Assembly: GCA_016744675.1 (NCBI GenBank)
Contig: JADGDX010000025.1
Coordinates: 1-39,805, forward strand
DNA length: 39,805 nt
Source: Desulfuromusa sp.
GTDB lineage: Bacteria; Desulfobacterota; Desulfuromonadia; Desulfuromonadales; Geopsychrobacteraceae
Direction: 5' to 3'
The position numbers and the translations under genes were made by a program. This document shows positions 8,969-16,865 of the stretch, in pieces (the stretch's first letter is position 1; each line of letters begins with the position of its first letter). The notes under the pieces were generated by a model. The model had not been told where the DNA came from. It did no database searches and saw only the letters and a program-made list of their open reading frames with translations.

Positions 8969-10867
8969 ATGAATAAGAATATACTGATTATTGATGATGA
9001 TCACGATTTGCGTGATTTTTTGCAGCAGGCTCTTTCGGCAGCTGGATTTCAGGTCGAAACAGCAGATCGTGGTGCGATTGGTTTAAGAAAGCTCCTGACC
9101 GAAGATTTTAAGTTGGCTTTTATCGATATTAATATGCCGGAAATCTCTGGCCCCAATATCTGCAGAGCCTTGCGTAAACACGATAAGACCAAAGATTTGT
9201 CCGTTGTGATGGTGACGGCAACATTTCATAGTCCGGAACAGATTGAAGAAGCGAAAAATGATTATGGAGCAGATGGTTTCTTGCTGAAGCCATTCACGGG
9301 AACTGATCTGCAGGACTTGCTGGAACGGGTTTTTTCACCGGGCAAATCGGGTCAGGAAAATGCAGCTCCTAAGCTCCAATCTCTTTCTGACTATACAATT
9401 CCCTTGCAACTTCAACAGCTATATCGGGAAAAAGAGACGGGATTGCTTCACCTTCAACGCGGTGATGCTAAGAAAACGATCTATATTATGAATGGTTATC
9501 CCATTTTTACTCGCTCAAATGTCCTGAGTGAATGCTTAGGTCGGATGCTTGTTAAAGAGGGGGTTATCACGCAGGTTGATTGTGATCAATCGGTTGAAAA
9601 CAGCAAGGAGTCGGGACGATTACAAGGAACGGTTCTGATTGAAATGGGGCTTTTGACTCCTCAGGAAGTTCAGCAGGCACTTATTCGGCAAGTTACGAAT
9701 AAACTTCTTTCAACTTTTGCTTGGAAAAGCGGAACCTATCAGTTTGTCCCGGGGAAAAACTTTAAGAAAAGTGTGACCAGAATTAAATTAACCCCAGCAT
9801 CATTAATTTTGAGAGGGATCAATAAATTTTGGAATCCCAAGCAGCTCGACGAGTTCCTCTATCCCTTCGGAGAAGACTATCTGAAGCAGGCGAGCAATCC
9901 ACAGTACCGCTTTCAGGACATCGAATTAGGCAAGCGGGGGGAAGCAATTTTTAAGAGTTGCCTTGGGGGAAAAACCCTTAATGATATGTTGGAACAGCAT
10001 CCATTAGCGCGTCGAGAAGTTCAAAAGGTTTTGGCTGCGCTGATGATTTCAGAAATGCTCGAGCGCAGCACTGTTCCGGAGGAGAATGCCATTGATGATG
10101 CCCCGGCAGAGACACAGACAGAAATCATAGATGAAAAATTACGCCGTAAAATTCTTGATGATTATAAGCGCATCATGGATGCGGATTATTTTGAAGCCTT
10201 AGGCTTAGGGCGCCAGTGTGGCCCAGGAGAAGCACGGAAGTCATACTATCGGTTAGCCAAAGAATATCATCCTGATCGCTTTTTAGGCAGCGGTCTTTCT
10301 GCTGAAATGAGTAGTAAAATCAATGAAATGTTTCAGTACATCACGCAGGCTTATACAATTCTCAGCGATCCAGAAACATGCACTGGCTACCTCGACGAAT
10401 TGGTGAATGGGCCGAGAAAGTCCATTGATATTAACCAGGTCATCGAGGCTGAGACGTCTTATCAGGAAGGACGAGCCCAGTTGAAGGTTCGACGTTATGC
10501 AGCTGCAGCAAAGTCATTGCAGAGAGCAATCGAACTGAGCCCTGGAGAGTCAGAGTATATGACTTATTTTGCATGGTCTTTGTTTAAATCATCACCGGAA
10601 AAACCTGATATCCAAAATCAGGCGATGGAAGTTTTATTGGCATCGCGTGAAATAAACCCAAGCTTTGATTTGACCCACCTCTACCTTGGGCATGTTTATC
10701 AGTCTCAAAAGAAAGAGCGACAGGCCGAAAAATCGTTTGAAATGGCAGTACAAGCGAACCCTGATTGTACCGAAGCTCTACGTGAATTGCGTTTGATTAA
10801 CTTGCGTCGCGAGCAAACGCCGCAATCAAAAGGCTTATTTAAGAAATTTATGAAAAAGAAAGAGTAA
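8969..10867 (+). CDS. Receiver-DUF4388(PATAN)-DnaJ-TPR multidomain protein
   Basis: This 632-residue cytoplasmic protein fuses four modules. Residues 1-120 are a CheY-like receiver with an intact acidic pocket (Asp9, Asp10), phosphoacceptor Asp53, Thr83 and Lys107. Residues of about 140-360 look like a DUF4388/PATAN-type region (LHLQRGDAKKTIYIMNGYPIF and following), seen in deltaproteobacterial signalling proteins. A J-domain follows at about 408-480, with the HPD motif that stimulates Hsp70 ATPase at residues 434-436. TPR-like repeats fill residues of about 500-620. The inferred role is phosphorylation-controlled recruitment of DnaK or of TPR partners. There is no cognate kinase beside it; it follows glnE by 26 bp and ends at a strong hairpin. 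Confidence 0.85.
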   Translation: MNKNILIIDDDHDLRDFLQQALSAAGFQVETADRGAIGLRKLLTEDFKLAFIDINMPEISGPNICRALRKHDKTKDLSVVMVTATFHSPEQIEEAKNDYGADGFLLKPFTGTDLQDLLERVFSPGKSGQENAAPKLQSLSDYTIPLQLQQLYREKETGLLHLQRGDAKKTIYIMNGYPIFTRSNVLSECLGRMLVKEGVITQVDCDQSVENSKESGRLQGTVLIEMGLLTPQEVQQALIRQVTNKLLSTFAWKSGTYQFVPGKNFKKSVTRIKLTPASLILRGINKFWNPKQLDEFLYPFGEDYLKQASNPQYRFQDIELGKRGEAIFKSCLGGKTLNDMLEQHPLARREVQKVLAALMISEMLERSTVPEENAIDDAPAETQTEIIDEKLRRKILDDYKRIMDADYFEALGLGRQCGPGEARKSYYRLAKEYHPDRFLGSGLSAEMSSKINEMFQYITQAYTILSDPETCTGYLDELVNGPRKSIDINQVIEAETSYQEGRAQLKVRRYAAAAKSLQRAIELSPGESEYMTYFAWSLFKSSPEKPDIQNQAMEVLLASREINPSFDLTHLYLGHVYQSQKKERQAEKSFEMAVQANPDCTEALRELRLINLRREQTPQSKGLFKKFMKKKE

Positions 10868-10910
10868 TCTAAGCGCTTATTCTTTATTTGATCTTTGAAG
10901 GAATACAATA

Positions 10911-10947
10911 GAAATGGCCTCGATTTATCATAAATCGAGGCCGTTTC
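10911..10947. terminator. Hairpin between convergent genes, probable bidirectional terminator
   Basis: A 12-bp perfect stem, GGCCTCGATTTA (10916-10927) with TAAATCGAGGCC (10931-10942), closes on a 3-nt loop. It extends through a T-G wobble to GAAA/TTTC. It sits between two convergent stop codons (10867 + and 10979 -). T-rich sequence on each exit side is short, so termination efficiency is inferred. Confidence 0.75.
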
Positions 10948-10978
10948 TAATAACGTTTCAAAAACTCAAAATTGATAT

Positions 10979-11710
10979 TTATAGTTTTGATTGTGGCTCG
11001 TGTTGATCATAAATGTCAAATTTGTTAAAGCGAATAATAGCGGAGAGCTCTTCACCATACGCAGCCCCCTTTTCTGAGTAGCGATCGAGTTTTTTTACCA
11101 ACTCGTATGGGTCATTTGTTTCCATTTTAAGGACCCTGAATTCTTTGTAAGCACCTCCTTTTGCCAGAGTGCGATAATAGTCTCGGATAGATGACTCGAT
11201 GGAGTCATACTTTTTGACCCAGATCGTTTTATCGCCGCGTTTCTCCTCTGCCGCAAGGCGTGGCTCATTTTCACTAAAAGACCAGACACCAAAGATATTA
11301 TTGGCCTCAGTAAAAAACCGCGAGGTCGCCCATGAACTTTCCATAGCGGCTTGTGCTATAGCAATACTTTGTGGGTGTGGTTTTAGGGCCATCAGTAATT
11401 CGTCATTATTTTCCACTTTGTATTTTTTCCGCAGAGTTACGAATGTATCGTTGTTGTCATCTGCTATGAGAGCATCAGACACTGCTTTATATTGTGCCTG
11501 CAGATCAGCATGAACAGCGTTGACAGCGGGAATGATGAGCGCTTTGAAACGGTCTTTTTTTTCTTTAACAGTAATTTTTGGTTCAGGAATAACTTGTTCT
11601 TTTTGCTCTTCCTGCCGTTTTTTTTCAGTCACCTGCCAGAAGATTGTTGCTGCGAGAAATGCAAAAAATAAAACAATAAATGTCATGGATAAAAGTGGGT
11701 ATCTCTTCAA
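10979..11710 (-). CDS. Bax-like membrane-anchored peptidoglycan glucosaminidase
   Basis: This 243-residue protein has one N-terminal hydrophobic segment (residues of about 7-26, FIVLFFAFLAATIFW), a charged linker, and a glucosaminidase-family domain like E. coli Bax. The likely catalytic glutamate is Glu124 in AQAAMESSWATSRF, followed by the typical NNIFGVWSF and YDSIESSIRDYYRTLA segments. It would act on cell-wall glycan from the outer face of the inner membrane. The start is a TTG at 11710 with AAGG 8 nt upstream, which keeps the basic residues before the membrane segment. An ATG at 11686 is the alternative and has a poorer Shine-Dalgarno. It lies downstream of ttcA on the same strand. Confidence 0.85.
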   Translation of the reverse strand: MKRYPLLSMTFIVLFFAFLAATIFWQVTEKKRQEEQKEQVIPEPKITVKEKKDRFKALIIPAVNAVHADLQAQYKAVSDALIADDNNDTFVTLRKKYKVENNDELLMALKPHPQSIAIAQAAMESSWATSRFFTEANNIFGVWSFSENEPRLAAEEKRGDKTIWVKKYDSIESSIRDYYRTLAKGGAYKEFRVLKMETNDPYELVKKLDRYSEKGAAYGEELSAIIRFNKFDIYDQHEPQSKL

Positions 11711-11795
11711 CTTCTTTGCCTTTTTAGATTGACGTTATTTTTGCGTAGGAGAATTGGTGCGAATTTTAGTGGCATCAAAACTCGCAGTGATGATT

Positions 11796-12566
11796 TTACT
11801 TTTCTCGACATTCTTTTGTCAAATTGAGATCAAGAAGGTGACGAGGGTGAACATTTCCGATAGCGCCGATCATGCTGTTGCGTATTTCAGGGATGTCTTC
11901 AGAAAGTTTGTTGATCAATTTCTTCATCTCTTGACGCTTCTGATCTTCAGTTCCGACAACGGGGCAAGAACAGTGAACAATGGGGAACTCTTTAAGTTGG
12001 CTGTATTCTATAATGTCTTTCTCTTCAACATATACCATGGGGCGGATGACAGTCTGCTGACCATTGTCTGCTAGAAGTTTGGCACTCATTGCTGCAAGGG
12101 TTCCACCGTAGAATTGATTAAGAAGGAGAGTTTCGATGAAATCATCGAGATGATGTCCGAGCGCAATGATATTGCAATTGTGCTTTTCGGCCTGTGTATA
12201 AAGAGCACCACGACGTAAACGAGCACAAAATGCACAATATGAGGTGCCCGGACGCAGTTTTTCTTCAATGATCTTATAGCTATCTGTCACTGCCATCACG
12301 TAGTCGAAGTGATGGTGCTTCAGGTGTTGTTCGATGATTTTTTTATCATATCCGGGAAATCCTGAATCAATATTGATAGCGATCAACTCAAAATTGACAG
12401 GAGCCTTTTGGCGCAACGTGTTCAAAATATGGAGAAGGGTGTAGGAATCTTTTCCACCAGATATCCCGACAGCAATGCGGTCTCCTTCTTTTATTAAAGC
12501 AAAATCTCCGATAGCTTTGCCGGTCTTCCGTTTAATTCGATTAAATATCTTTTCAACTGTTGCCAT
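11796..12566 (-). CDS. ttcA: tRNA 2-thiocytidine biosynthesis protein TtcA
   Basis: This 256-residue PP-loop ATPase would make 2-thiocytidine at position 32 of tRNA, using an oxygen-sensitive Fe-S cluster. The pyrophosphate loop SGGKDS is at residues 36-41, and the CxxC pair of the TtcA group is Cys111/Cys114 in SYCAFCARLRRG. A further cysteine that could complete the cluster site is Cys199 or Cys201 (HCSCPV). It is shorter than the 311-residue E. coli enzyme but has all the motifs. AAGGA lies 8 nt before ATG 12566. The transglycosylase gene starts divergently about 100 bp away, so both promoters fall in 12567-12664. Confidence 0.92.
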   Translation of the reverse strand: MATVEKIFNRIKRKTGKAIGDFALIKEGDRIAVGISGGKDSYTLLHILNTLRQKAPVNFELIAINIDSGFPGYDKKIIEQHLKHHHFDYVMAVTDSYKIIEEKLRPGTSYCAFCARLRRGALYTQAEKHNCNIIALGHHLDDFIETLLLNQFYGGTLAAMSAKLLADNGQQTVIRPMVYVEEKDIIEYSQLKEFPIVHCSCPVVGTEDQKRQEMKKLINKLSEDIPEIRNSMIGAIGNVHPRHLLDLNLTKECREK

Positions 12567-12664
12567 GGACGTGTTCCTTGGGGCGCATGGATTCGGTTCG
12601 TTTCTTGCTTATAAAGAAGTCGTGGTGTCTTTTCAAATCTGTTCCATGTTTCACAGAGGTGATT

Positions 12665-13405
12665 ATGAGTATCGATCCAACCAGACTGTCAGCTGTCTTT
12701 GGGGACTATTCGAAGACAAAAACAGTGACCAATAATCAGAATAGAGATAGCCAATCATTTGATCGAGTGTTTGATCTGGCTGTTAACTCACTGAAAAGTG
12801 AAGAAAATTCTCAAAAGTTTATGATTGAACAAATGAGGTTGGCTCAAATACAATTACTACAAGGATTGTTTTCTGTCGAGGAAGGAAATACCGATGAGGA
12901 TTTTTTATCTGGTTTTAATCCGATTGAAAACCTGCGTCAGTTAACTCTTCAGCGAAGTCAAATTGTTGACAAGTGCTATCCTACCCATCAGCCAATGGTG
13001 CAGAAGACTGAGCCACAAACAAGAAATCAGATGACAGACATGATTGATGAGGTTGCGAATAAAGTCAGTCTTGATCCACAGCTGATTCACTCCGTTGTGT
13101 CTGCGGAAAGTGCATTTGATCCAACGGCCGTATCCCGTGCAGGCGCACAAGGATTGATGCAACTCATGCCTGAAACGGCACAAGAGCTAGGAGTCAAAGA
13201 TAGTTTTGACCCAATGCAGAATTTGTTGGGTGGGAGTAGATACCTCAAGCAACTGCTAGAAAAATATGATGGTAATCTGGATCAGGCTTTGGCTGCGTAT
13301 AACTGGGGGCAGGGAAACGTTGATCGCAAAGGGTTGGAGCAAATGCCCCAAGAGACCCGTGACTATCTAGCAAGAGTAAAAAATAATCTAACACGAGCAG
13401 TTTAG
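12665..13405 (+). CDS. SLT-domain lytic transglycosylase without a signal peptide
   Basis: This is a 246-residue protein whose last 120 residues form a soluble-lytic-transglycosylase (lysozyme-like) domain. The catalytic Glu148 is in VVSAESAFDP, followed by GAQGLMQLMPETA and ALAAYNWGQGNV, all family signatures. The N-terminal 120 residues are polar, unrecognised and show no signal peptide or membrane segment. ATG 12665 has AGAGGTG 4-5 nt upstream; the frame is open further upstream, but those starts lack a ribosome-binding site and would overlap the divergent ttcA start. Its stop overlaps the stop of the convergent PilZ gene by 4 bp. Export by a non-Sec route such as a flagellar system is possible but not shown. 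Confidence 0.88.
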   Translation: MSIDPTRLSAVFGDYSKTKTVTNNQNRDSQSFDRVFDLAVNSLKSEENSQKFMIEQMRLAQIQLLQGLFSVEEGNTDEDFLSGFNPIENLRQLTLQRSQIVDKCYPTHQPMVQKTEPQTRNQMTDMIDEVANKVSLDPQLIHSVVSAESAFDPTAVSRAGAQGLMQLMPETAQELGVKDSFDPMQNLLGGSRYLKQLLEKYDGNLDQALAAYNWGQGNVDRKGLEQMPQETRDYLARVKNNLTRAV

Positions 13406-14136
13406 CAGATTTTAGAAGCCGTTTGATTGATGCTGGAAGGCTTTGACAGCTGTTGCTGCTGCGATTCAGATAACGAATCAAAACAGACACCAATTGAAGG
13501 AATTTCCATCGGCTCCCCCCACTGTGTCCAACGACATATTGTGCCTTGGATCGGGGTTTGATCCGCCATTTCAATGAATTTCATCCAGATGCAAGTCTCC
13601 TCCTCCCAGTGCTGAGTGGTCAGTAGTGAACATCCTCCCAAAGAAATATCCAAAGTTGTTGAACGTTCGACGTCTAAGCGTTGGAACTTCTCGTCTCTTG
13701 AAATCAGCACGCTGAAATGGAGCGGAAAGCGTTTTTGAGTCCGGATTCTACGTGGCTTAAAGGGGCGACAGTGGTGATCAATAAAGTTTGGAATTGACGT
13801 ATTGGTATTGGTGACATTGTTTTGGAGAAGACAGTTTAGCCCCAGTTTTTCCTTGTTCCATTTGAGGCGTAAAACAGGAAAGAGGGGCAGAACTTCATGC
13901 GCTTTTGTCTTTTCGTTTGCCTTAGCTTTTATTGAGGAAGCAATGTCAATCAATACGCCACTGCAATAGTTTGTTCCAAGCTCTGTGAAAAGTTCACCGA
14001 GGGTACTCACAGCTCTGCAATCAATATCAGCTTGTTCTACCTGTTTTAAACAGTAATCACGTAACGTATCATCTGCAGTTACAATAATAAGAAGCATATT
14101 TTGTGTCTTAATCATCATAAAAAAGCATCTCTTCAT
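13402..14136 (-). CDS. PilZ-domain protein with a degenerate receiver-like N-terminus
   Basis: This 244-residue protein has a C-terminal PilZ domain (residues of about 140-235). The usual Arg-rich entry and strand are visible (RIRTQKRFPLHFSV), and the D/NxSxxG element reads LDISLGGCSLL. PilZ domains bind cyclic di-GMP. The first 110 residues begin with a receiver-like strand (MLLIIVTADDTLRDY) but lack a clear aspartate pocket. ATG 14136 has no good Shine-Dalgarno; ATGs at 14118 and 14115 are equally possible, so the exact N-terminus is open. Its likely role is as an effector of c-di-GMP signalling; the output is unknown. Confidence 0.8.
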   Translation of the reverse strand: MKRCFFMMIKTQNMLLIIVTADDTLRDYCLKQVEQADIDCRAVSTLGELFTELGTNYCSGVLIDIASSIKAKANEKTKAHEVLPLFPVLRLKWNKEKLGLNCLLQNNVTNTNTSIPNFIDHHCRPFKPRRIRTQKRFPLHFSVLISRDEKFQRLDVERSTTLDISLGGCSLLTTQHWEEETCIWMKFIEMADQTPIQGTICRWTQWGEPMEIPSIGVCFDSLSESQQQQLSKPSSINQTASKIC

Positions 14137-14170
14137 ATCATTGGTTACTAAATGCTTGCACTAGAGTCCT

Positions 14171-14638
14171 TCAGTAAACCATTTCTCGAGCGATGAGAGC
14201 CGAGCGCAAAGATTCAATTCTACGTCGATTAACGCCGAAGTCAGAATACCCTAAACGGGCGGCGGAGCGGACGGCAATAATGCCACTTGAGGGGCGAAGG
14301 TGAAACTCTAGATCATCAACAAAGCCAAAGACGCGGCTCCTACACTCTGCATGTAGATAATCTGATGTTTCCTCAGTAATTCGAGTCTTAGGGAGATTCA
14401 TGACCAGTTCGAGAACGGCCCTCCAGACTTCAGCCGCAGGCTGCTTAAGTTTAAAAGGTGGAATTGTGTGATCACTGTCAAGATCATCGCTGGAGCAACA
14501 GTTCGGTGATGCTGGGCATGGTGCTAATTTTGAATCGGAGACTCCCAAGGTCGAAGGACGTTTTCCCGAACAGGAAAGAAGCGGCATGCTGGCAATCAGA
14601 AGAACCGTTCCGATAGTAATAACTTTGGCTATTGGCAT
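14171..14638 (-). CDS. DUF1499 family lipoprotein
   Basis: This 155-residue protein has a lipoprotein signal, with a hydrophobic stretch ending in the lipobox LLSC so that Cys23 would be lipidated. The mature part matches the DUF1499 pattern: a Cys-containing segment CPASPNCCSSDD soon after the lipobox, then WRAVLELVMNLPKTRI, LHAECRSRVFGFVDDLEFHL and the closing IAVRSAARLGYSDFGVNRRRI. The biochemical function of the family is not established. GGAG lies about 5 nt before ATG 14638. It lies between the EamA transporter and the PilZ gene on the same strand. Confidence 0.85.
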   Translation of the reverse strand: MPIAKVITIGTVLLIASMPLLSCSGKRPSTLGVSDSKLAPCPASPNCCSSDDLDSDHTIPPFKLKQPAAEVWRAVLELVMNLPKTRITEETSDYLHAECRSRVFGFVDDLEFHLRPSSGIIAVRSAARLGYSDFGVNRRRIESLRSALIAREMVY

Positions 14639-14782
14639 GATTTCTCCGTTACGGAAGTTCGATGGTTGTGTCGATATGTCTACGCCCTCTCATTGACTTT
14701 AGCGCATATTTTTTGATTTTCCCCAAAATTGTTAATTTATCCACTGAAACTCAACAAAAAACCCGATTTATTTGTTCAATCT

Positions 14783-15694
14783 TTAGCTGTTGAGTTTCTT
14801 TTTGCTGAAAAACCCCGAGAGTTCTGAAAACAGCATTCCTGCGAGCATAAGAGAGCAACCTAAGAGACTTCGCAGCGAAAGAACTTCACTTAAGAGCAGC
14901 CAGCCACCAATGGCTGCAAATAGACCTTCAAGGCTCAAGATAATCGCGGAGTGGGCAGGGTGTGCATCGCGCTGAGCGATAACCTGCAAAGTATAGGCGA
15001 TACCGACAGAACCGAGACCACCATAGAGAATTGGTACCGCCGCTTGCCAGATGGAAGAAAGACTGATTGTTTCTATGGCGAGAGCGGTTAAAAAACTGAG
15101 CAATGAGCAGATGGCAAATTGAGCTGAAGCTAACTTCAACGAATCGGTCCGTGGTGCCAGCCAACCAATCAGGAGGACATGCCCGGCCCAGAAAAATGCA
15201 CTGATCAGAACCAGCAGGTCTCCAAAAGAAATGGTGAATTCTTCATTGATGCTGAGAAAATAGAGCCCAATGGCCGCAAGAAAAGCCCCTACCCACGTGC
15301 CAAAACGGGGGCGCTGGCGCCAGAATAATCCCAGCAGTGGGACGATGACGACATAAAGGCCGGTTATAAACCCGGCATTCCCTGCTGTTGTGTAAACAAG
15401 TCCAGCTTGTTGAAGAGAAGCTCCGGCAAACAGGGCGCCACCGGCGAGAATTCCACCAAACAGTATCGATATTTTGGGTTGGCTTGAGGAAATCTGAGAA
15501 TCCGTTTTTGATTGTCGTTTTTGCAGAATCCAAATTAAGGGTAATAATGAAAAACTTCCGAGGGCAAAACGAACAGCATTAAAAGTGAATGGGCCAACAT
15601 AATCCATGCCGATTCGCTGGGCAACAAAAGCGAAGCCCCAGATCGTTGCGGTGAGTAGCAGAAGAATGTCAGCTTTAACGGTTCCTTGTTTCAT
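14783..15694 (-). CDS. EamA/DMT family inner-membrane transporter
   Basis: This 303-residue polytopic protein of the drug/metabolite transporter superfamily has two EamA repeats of about five membrane helices each. The first repeat opens with LLLLTATIWGFAFVAQRIGM and contains GLYVVIVPLLGLFW; the second opens at GDLLVLISAFFWAGHVLLIG and contains SLEGLFAAIGGWLLLSEVL. Length and layout are typical of exporters of amino acids or metabolites, but the substrate cannot be read from sequence. It lies downstream of metF on the same strand with a 124-bp gap. Confidence 0.88.
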   Translation of the reverse strand: MKQGTVKADILLLLTATIWGFAFVAQRIGMDYVGPFTFNAVRFALGSFSLLPLIWILQKRQSKTDSQISSSQPKISILFGGILAGGALFAGASLQQAGLVYTTAGNAGFITGLYVVIVPLLGLFWRQRPRFGTWVGAFLAAIGLYFLSINEEFTISFGDLLVLISAFFWAGHVLLIGWLAPRTDSLKLASAQFAICSLLSFLTALAIETISLSSIWQAAVPILYGGLGSVGIAYTLQVIAQRDAHPAHSAIILSLEGLFAAIGGWLLLSEVLSLRSLLGCSLMLAGMLFSELSGFFSKKKLNS

Positions 15695-15818
15695 TTTATC
15701 TCTTAGATGGGAGGGGCGATGAATCGAATGAAAGTTGAGTTGCTGTCTTTTCGATGGGAAAACCTGCCATCAATTTAGAAATGCCAACTCTTGCCTATGT
15801 TTGTCTCTTGCTGAGAGG

Positions 15819-16772
15819 TTAAAAAACGGCCTCGATAATTTTGCGGGTATTATCAGACACCCCATAGGTGTAGATGTGCAAGCTAGGGGCATTATGGGCG
15901 ATAAGGTCTTTTGATTGGTGGATGGCCCACTCTGTTCCGACGACTTTTGCCGCATCGTTATCTTTACACTTGGACAGTTCTGCCGCTAAGTCTTGAGGAA
16001 GGTTGATGCTGAAAAGTTTTGGCAAAACTGTAAGCTGATTTTTGAGGTTGATTGGTTTAATGCCGGGAATAATTGGGACATTGATGCCCGCTGCGCGGCA
16101 TCGGTCAACAAAGTCATAGTAGACCTGATTATCAAAAAACATCTGTGTCACAATATAGTCTGCTCCAGCATCAATCTTTTGTTTTAAGTAATCGAGATCT
16201 GTTGCAAGGTTTGGTGCTTCAAAGTGCTTCTCCGGATATCCGGCAACACCGATACAGAAATCCATAGGGGCGTTGTTTTTCAGGTCAGATTCTAGATATT
16301 TTCCTTCACGTAGATTCACCACTTGGTCAACAAGATTGTTGGCATTGCCATGCCCATCAGAGTTGGGGCGAAAAACGTGGTCAGTTTTTGTACCATCACC
16401 ACGCAGAGCTAAAATATTGCTGATTCCCATAAAGTTGAGATCGATCAAGACATGCTCTGTCTCACTTTTTGAAAAGCCCCCACATAAAATATGAGGAACG
16501 ACCGGAATGTCATACTTGTATTGGATTGCCGCTGCAATGGCGACAGTCCCAGGACGTTTACGAACGGTTCTTTTTTCAATTGTTCCATCTGCGGATTCGA
16601 CAAAAACCATCTCATCGCGATGTGTTGTAATATTGATATACTTCGGGTCAAAGTCGACCAGACTCTCAACGGTACGGTAGATTTTGCTGGCATCATTCCC
16701 TTTAAGTGGCGGAAGGAGCTCAAAGGAAAAAACGGTTTTGTCGCTCGCGTTGATGATGTCGATCACGTTCAT
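15819..16772 (-). CDS. metF: Methylenetetrahydrofolate reductase
   Basis: This 317-residue TIM-barrel flavoprotein reduces methylenetetrahydrofolate to methyltetrahydrofolate for methionine synthesis or C1 metabolism. Family landmarks are the early FSFELLPP strand with the catalytic glutamate, YINITTHRD, the VPHILCGGFSKSE segment, NILALRGD, and the flavin-site strand ADYIVTQMFFDN. AGGAT lies about 8 nt before ATG 16772. Only 93 bp separate it from the efflux gene ending upstream on the same strand, and I see no riboswitch-like structure there. Transcription may partly come through from the efflux operon. Confidence 0.93.
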   Translation of the reverse strand: MNVIDIINASDKTVFSFELLPPLKGNDASKIYRTVESLVDFDPKYINITTHRDEMVFVESADGTIEKRTVRKRPGTVAIAAAIQYKYDIPVVPHILCGGFSKSETEHVLIDLNFMGISNILALRGDGTKTDHVFRPNSDGHGNANNLVDQVVNLREGKYLESDLKNNAPMDFCIGVAGYPEKHFEAPNLATDLDYLKQKIDAGADYIVTQMFFDNQVYYDFVDRCRAAGINVPIIPGIKPINLKNQLTVLPKLFSINLPQDLAAELSKCKDNDAAKVVGTEWAIHQSKDLIAHNAPSLHIYTYGVSDNTRKIIEAVF

Positions 16773-16865
16773 AATGAAATCCTGAAAAATGAGAGTCTAT
16801 TGTAAAAAGTTCCGCTCTTTTTAACGTATTCTGAGTAAATCAACAATCCTCTTTTTATTGCGTTA

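Noticed and set aside
14746..14798. Perfect 11-bp inverted repeat (GAAACTCAACA / TGTTGAGTTTC) around the end of the EamA gene
   Set aside because: The arms are 31 nt apart, there is no T-run, and one arm is inside the coding sequence. A match of this size is expected about once by chance in a window this long.
16773..16865. SAM or other riboswitch in front of metF
   Set aside because: The leader is only 93 bp and A/T-rich, with just a weak AAAAAG/CTTTTT stem and none of the conserved core of a SAM riboswitch.
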